NCBI GenBank assembly: GCA_013115135.1
Contig: JABANP010000734.1
Span: 1-20,200 of the forward strand
Origin: Perkinsus olseni
Taxonomy: Eukaryota > Perkinsozoa > Perkinsida > Perkinsidae
Reading direction: 5' to 3'
Length of the DNA: 20,200 nt
Below the pieces are notes generated by a model that searched no databases, was not told the origin of the DNA, and worked only from the letters and a program-made list of their open reading frames with translations. This document shows, piece after piece, positions 16,557-20,200 of the stretch (its first letter is position 1; every line of letters begins with the position of its first letter). The position numbers and the translations under genes are program-made.

Positions 16557-18479
16557 GGCGGTTGCGCTTTACTCATCAGAGCCTTCTCGTACACGTTGCA
16601 TAAGTCCTTCCTTAGCAGTTTTTGGTCTCACGAAGGCCAGTCACCAACCTCATTACATTACAACCCTCCTCACCTCACCACCCGTCGCCCCTCAAGCACA
16701 TTATCATCGTACCTTCGACAGACAGGTAAGACCATTGGAAGGCGTGACTCACGCCGCGTGAGCCTGCCATCCTTTTGCTGTAGTTACCTCTTTGGCTGCA
16801 TCGTACCACCACAACCGCTACTACTAGTACTACTACTGCTATTCGTTGTATCCTGCCGCCTGGCTCCACCACCTACCCCCGATAGTCACCTCCTCCTCCT
16901 TACCACCACCACCCCACCACCACCACCACGTAAGTCCTCGCTCTACGCTCTCACTCTACGCTCTCACTCTACGCTCTCACACTACGCTCTTACACTACGC
17001 TCGCACTCTAGCTTCGTTCTGGCCCTCACGCTTCGTCTTGGGAGCGTGAATTGCCGGCAGCCGGCGATTCGGCATGTAATCATTTCGATGTCTGTGTAGG
17101 ATTCATGGTATTGCCGGTGAACAATGCGGCCGCCATCGCGCGCGCTCTGACCTTCCCCAGCATCTCGCTTGACGAGGTGCCAGTCATTGGCTCCGGCCAG
17201 GTGGGGACGCCTGAGTCAACACGGCGGAAGAAAGTGGTGATGTACTTGCTGTGGATCAAACCCGGGGACGGGCGGTCGCTGAGAATCAGCAGACCACAGC
17301 CTCGCAATGATCAGAGGCAGGTCAGATATCAGTCAGAAACGGTGTACGACCGCTTCATCCTGGCGTCGGACGCCATGAGCGGTCGCTGTGCTGTGTTGCT
17401 AACCAGAAGTCGAAGTGAAAGCGACAAGCTCCTGAGGTTCCGGAGTCTTACGGCTGGGGGATGTCATCGGGGTAGTTGAACCGATAGGAATGGGATCATT
17501 ACAGCGCGATGGCACCAGAATACTATCGACTCTGGATCCGTAAGCCTTCCGTAGAACATTTTATATTCTCAGCATGGTTTTCAGGTTCATCCCACTTCAC
17601 ATCAACCAGCCGGTGGAGAGGCCGTTGGATGTCGACGGCGTCACCAATACCCGCTACAGCCTGGCCTATCTGCGAGGCGTGCGAGTTGGCATCAGCCGGT
17701 CTGGCCCTGCTGAGAACATCTGCGGTGGCACACTCTGCGACGGCCAGCTTGCCGAGATTGCGGCAACGAGGGGCTGCTGCTGCGTGGGAACTCCTCGGCA
17801 GTCTTGCTGGGCTGTTAGCCTAGTAGTTCAGCTGACTGGGGACGAGTTTGACGAGGACATGCAGTTGACCAGCATGAGGTTGACTGCACTCTTCGCAACA
17901 CCGGTTGCGATGCGCGTGAGACTTTTCGTTTCTTATCGCTTTCGCCATCTTGTATTTTCGGCGTTTCAGGCACCCATCGAAGCTGTCGATACCATCCTGT
18001 TGGAAGACAGTGTGGACGAGATCGTCAGGCGGGTCAACGACGACTACGGTGGATGGACACTTACCATATGGTCCAAGAGCGCCCAGGCTGTTGCGACTGA
18101 GGGCGTCAATACCGGTGGCGGGATCAGACCTCCTCGCCGGCACTTAGTGAGAATGGAGCCGACCGCAGCACTGACCGAAGAACAGCAGGGGGTTCTCGAT
18201 GGACTTAAGTATGGATCGAAGCTTGCTTAGAATTGCTGTTCATCATCGCTTGTTCAGGTACACTGGCGTTGCGAGGCGCAACTTGGGAGAAGGTGCTGGA
18301 GATAATGGTACTGTGAGAGCTCATTCGTGCTGAAGCTTGCGTGTATTTCAGACGATGCTGCTGCCGGGGAGAATGGGCGGCAGGGACAACAAGGACAGCA
18401 GGGACAGGGACAACAAGGACAGCAGGGGCAGGGGCACCACCACCACAACAACAACAACGATAACGACGGCGATAACTAG
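16555..18479 (+). CDS. Unrecognised multi-exon gene, possible DNA-binding (OB-like) protein
   Basis: Proposed exons: 16555-16725, 16784-16929, 17100-17539, 17585-17915, 17970-18208, 18258-18307 and 18352-18479, about 500 codons. The first two exons are tentative; a start at the ATG of 17105 is the conservative option. The core reads MVLPVNNAAAIARALTFPSI, KKVVMYLLWIKPGDGRSLRI, then SLTAGDVIGVVEPI (after a one-base skip in the G5 at 17456-17460), VDGVTNTRYSLAYLRGVRV, a Cys group (ICGGTLCDGQ ... GCCCVG) that may bind zinc, and SLVVQLTGDEFDEDMQL. The GDVIGVV strand and a Cys cluster inside a beta-rich protein recall RPA-type OB folds, which some Helitrons carry, but I do not recognise the family. 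The C-terminus is a Gly/Gln repeat, then His4, Asn4 and an acidic end. If introns are ignored the frame stops at 18230, giving a shorter protein. Confidence 0.55.
16726..16783 (+). other. Tentative intron in the second gene (58 nt)
   Basis: Donor CAG/GTAAGA, acceptor TTGCTGTAG, phase 0. It joins a short N-terminal exon to a Thr/Pro-rich exon. The next exon then reads into a stop unless one base of the C5 run at 16876-16880 is skipped. Confidence 0.4.
16930..17099 (+). other. Tentative 170-nt intron containing a 13-bp repeat
   Basis: Donor GTAAGT after five Pro codons, acceptor TCTGTGTAG just before TTCATGGTATTG. Joining gives a continuous frame into the core of the gene. It is much longer than the other introns because it holds the CTACGCTCTCACT array. 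Confidence 0.4.
16943..17009. repeat. 13-bp minisatellite CTACGCTCTCACT, five copies
   Basis: Five tandem copies with a few substitutions in the last three. They lie inside the tentative intron of the second gene. Confidence 0.85.
17540..17584 (+). other. Intron in the second gene (45 nt)
   Basis: Donor CC/GTAAGC, acceptor GGTTTTCAG; contains an in-frame TAA. Joining reads STLDP then FIPLHINQPVE. An upstream acceptor at 17572 is also in frame, but the resulting 33-nt intron is shorter than any other here. Confidence 0.8.
17916..17969 (+). other. Intron in the second gene (54 nt, in frame)
   Basis: Donor CGC/GTGAGA, T-rich body, acceptor GCGTTTCAG. Its length is a multiple of three with no stop, so retention would insert 18 residues rather than break the protein. 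Confidence 0.7.
18209..18257 (+). other. Intron in the second gene (49 nt)
   Basis: Donor AA/GTATGG, acceptor CTTGTTCAG. Splicing removes the TAG at 18228 and continues the frame as KYTGVARRNLGEGAGDN. Confidence 0.65.
18308..18351 (+). other. Last intron of the second gene (44 nt)
   Basis: Donor G/GTACTG, acceptor GTGTATTTCAG. Splicing bypasses a TGA and opens the Gly/Gln-His-Asn tail, which stays in frame to TAG at 18477. The length and acceptor match the other introns in the window. Confidence 0.7.
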
Positions 18480-18495
18480 CGATGATTTTACCCTT

Positions 18496-19100
18496 GAGGT
18501 GAGCCGGTTACCATCTACTCTTTGACTTCATTACGAACCCGCCTCCATTAGAGTAATTGACCGTCTGTTCTCTACTGCGCCTTCTCTGTCGAAGTCCCAC
18601 ATCAAGCCGATCAAAGCATCCGTCGAGGTGAGCCCCTCTTTACATCTAGTCCTACGCTTCATTGCGAACCCGTCTCGCTTAGATTAATTGGCCCTCTGTT
18701 CTCTACTGCGAATTCTCTGTCGAAGGCCCGCATCAAGCCGATCTAAACATCCTTCGAAGTGACCCCTTTTACATCTAGTCCTGCGCTTCATTGTGATCCA
18801 GCTTCACTTAGATGCTTGACCGGCTGATCTGCGCTGAGGGTTTTCTTGCCGAAGTCCCTCCTGGTTTCTCCGACACCGATTAAAAATCCTCCCACCTTCG
18901 AGGTACGTCAGTTTTCATCTACTATTAGACTTCACTTGGAGCTAGTGTCCGCTAGATTAATTGACCGTCTTATCTTCATCGCTGAGGATTCGTTCCCGAA
19001 GTCCTACATCTCGTTGTTGCCAAGAAGATTTCGCAATACTTCAGGTGTGCTCATTTTCATCTACTCCTACAGTTAATGTCGAAACTTTCTTCTCGAGGTT
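18496..19100. repeat. Tandem repeat of 129-144 bp with splice-donor-like borders
   Basis: Units start with GAGGTGAGC or variants at 18496, 18625, 18756 (GAAGTGACC), 18900 (GAGGTACGT) and 19042 (CAGGTGTGC), with a fragment at 19095. Within a unit the order is CATCTAGTCCTACGCTTCATT, GCGAACCCGTCTC, TTAGATTAATTGACCGTCTG, TTCTCTGTCGAAG, CATCAAGCCGATC. Similarity falls towards the right. Each border resembles an exon/donor junction, so the array may be duplicated exon-intron units like those at 4264-4547, here without a clear open frame. Confidence 0.7.
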
Positions 19101-19524
19101 AAATGCTCATCTGATCTCTCCTCAGAACGAGCCCTGCACTGATGAAAGATGATTGTCCGTGATGATAGCCGACAATGGTGATTATCCTGTATCATTTAAA
19201 TATTTCGCCCTTGCGTTAAGTCAGTGACAAACTTCACTCCGAATCACGTGATACAAACGTGTCGCACCGCCACATGTGTGTATAAGACACAGTGTATGAT
19301 GTGACGTTTCGCCAGCTACGGCGAGAACCCTAACTCAAAATCGCGTGATAATCTAATTATAGAGCCAGTGTGAGTAGAGGGTCCGATCGTTGTTTGCATT
19401 CGGGCTCAATAGTAACACTCGAACATCAGCCAACAACATTCAAGGTGGGAACATAGACAGTCAGCACTACTCTTGCCTACATCACTCATGAATCACCAGC
19501 AATACCTCGGAATAGTCTGCGCAA
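19101..19524. other. Spacer with no clear gene
   Basis: Mixed sequence with an ATCACGTGAT palindrome (about 19244-19253) and a GTGTATAAGAC element near 19276 that could be a TATA-like box for a downstream transcript. No domain or repeat otherwise. Confidence 0.4.
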
Positions 19525-19794
19525 ATGGATCCGTTGGCGTTATTACAAACTTTGGTCATCTCCTCCTTCTATGCTTTGCTAAACCAGGTACACTTTGTAT
19601 GTGGAGAAGTGGCCGAGGAATCACAGGGTCATATTTCGCAGACCGAGATCGCAAGTTTAACTCCCGCTCCTGGACGTTTCATCACCGTTCACCGTGATTG
19701 CAACTCGTGGGAATTCAACGTGAGAATAGGTATCTCGAAACTCCATGACAATTTGGTCACGTTTTGGAATATAAATTCTCGGCTATTTAACTGA
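19525..19794 (+). CDS. Possible small ORF of 89 codons, unrecognised
   Basis: It opens with an ATG at 19525 (MDPLALLQTLVISSFYALLN), which gives a hydrophobic N-terminal stretch that might be a signal or membrane segment, and continues GEVAEESQGHISQTEIASLT. A CAG/GTACAC site at 19588 and a GTGAGAATAG site at 19719 could be splice signals, so it may be one exon of a larger gene. Another frame (19473-19697) overlaps it. I recognise no family. Confidence 0.25.
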   Translation: MDPLALLQTLVISSFYALLNQVHFVCGEVAEESQGHISQTEIASLTPAPGRFITVHRDCNSWEFNVRIGISKLHDNLVTFWNINSRLFN

Positions 19795-19800
19795 GCCGAT

Positions 19801-19875
19801 CTGTTCAGCAGTCGAATTAGTGTAGTTGGTGAAGGAGGTGGGATGAATGTCGGGTGACCCAGGTTCGATTGCTAG
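19801..19875 (+). repeat. tRNA-related SINE-like sequence, copy 1 (diverged)
   Basis: Shares CTGTTCAG.AGTC at its start and GGGTGA.CCAGGTTCGA near its end with copy 2, over about 75 bases. GGTTCGATTGC resembles a pol III B box (tRNA T-loop). Too diverged for a confident A box. Confidence 0.5.
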
Positions 19876-19896
19876 TAGGTTACATTGGAGATACGG

Positions 19897-19963
19897 TCTC
19901 AGTACTCGGGTTAGGAGTCCAACCAGGCTTCCTCTCAGTACTCGGGTTAGGAGTCCAACCAGG
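19897..19963. repeat. Two-copy tandem repeat, 31-bp units at 36-bp spacing
   Basis: TCTCAGTACTCGGGTTAGGA plus eleven more bases occurs at 19897 and again at 19933, identical, separated by CTTCC. The exact identity implies a recent duplication between the two SINE-like copies. Confidence 0.85.
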
Positions 19964-20070
19964 GTGTGCGAGTGGCTAATAATGAAATTACAAATGCGGG
20001 AGTCGAAGAGACAGCAAGCAAGCCTAACTACGCCAGTGCAGACAAGTAGGGGGCTCAAGACACTGATTGT

Positions 20071-20200
20071 CTGTTCAGTAGTCAGCTTGTTCTGGTCGTT
20101 AACATGGTGGATAGTGACTCGGGTGATCCAGGTTCGAATCTTAGCCGGAGAGTACTTTACTGCGAAACATCGACAAACCGGCACACGACCCTCAAAAAAA
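20071..20200 (+). repeat. tRNA-related SINE-like sequence, copy 2, with A-rich end
   Basis: Contains ATGGTGGATAGTGACTCGGG and, shortly after, GGTTCGAATC (20131-20140), an almost perfect B box; TGGTGGATAGTG could be a decayed A box. It ends in CCCTC followed by seven A at the window edge, which may be the start of a SINE tail. It does not fold as a complete tRNA. Confidence 0.5.

Noticed and set aside
17391..17439. A 49-nt intron (GTGCTG...CTGAG) in the second gene
   Set aside because: It would restore frame, but the acceptor CTCCTGAG is poor and the skipped sequence reads naturally into SLTAG before GDVIG if one G of the G5 run is ignored. Left as an alternative.
20101..20150. A complete tRNA gene
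   Set aside because: The B box is good, but I cannot build an acceptor stem, a D arm or an anticodon arm around it. A tRNA-derived SINE fits better.

Overview
The window is eukaryotic DNA. The evidence is a set of very short GT-AG introns (44-58 nt, one of 170 nt) with good donors (GTGAGT, GTAAGC, GTAAGT), pyrimidine-rich 3' ends closing in CAG/TAG, and open exon reading on both sides, together with a Helitron-class transposon and long tri- and pentanucleotide satellites. Introns this compact occur in several groups (many basidiomycetes, some protists, some small-genome animals). I cannot place the organism further, and the window has no rRNA or complete tRNA gene to help.

Layout. 1-3900 has no gene I can support; it holds degenerate AGT/TAG-type simple sequence (about 1740-3370), a 41-47 bp CAT-rich minisatellite and a CCACA array. 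4002-12389 is one large gene on the + strand for a Helitron-like Rep/helicase transposase: a cysteine-rich N-terminus, a proline-rich section built from tandemly duplicated exon-intron units, a Helitron N-terminal region, an acidic/Gln-rich linker, a possible decayed ubiquitin-protease-like segment, a Cys/His cluster, the HUH Rep nuclease (LPHIHALL and YLAKY), a PIF1-type SF1 helicase and a C-terminal GIY-YIG nuclease domain. 12390-16550 is non-coding or decayed: nested inverted repeats, a Thr-codon-like (ACN) satellite in two period classes, a diverged 260-bp duplication, and a GC-rich hairpin followed by CTAA that could be a Helitron 3' end. 16555-18479 is a second multi-exon + strand gene of unknown family, ending in a Gly/Gln, His4, Asn4 tail. 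18496-19100 is a ~130-144 bp tandem repeat whose units carry splice-donor-like borders. The last 400 bp hold two copies of a tRNA-related SINE-like sequence and a 36-bp-period repeat.

The main oddity is the reading frame of the transposase. It changes frame about eight times, yet conserved motifs run straight across the changes (one is inside the Walker A motif) and no frame segment contains an internal nonsense codon. Nearly all changes need one base to be skipped, and most sit on a run of three or more G or C. The second gene shows the same at a G5 run and probably a C5 run. This could be residual single-base insertion errors in the assembly, insertion-biased decay of a young element, or genuine +1 frameshifting at GGG-N/CCC-N; the sequence alone does not decide. 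Some of the jumps could also be removed by in-frame GT-AG introns, noted in the entries.
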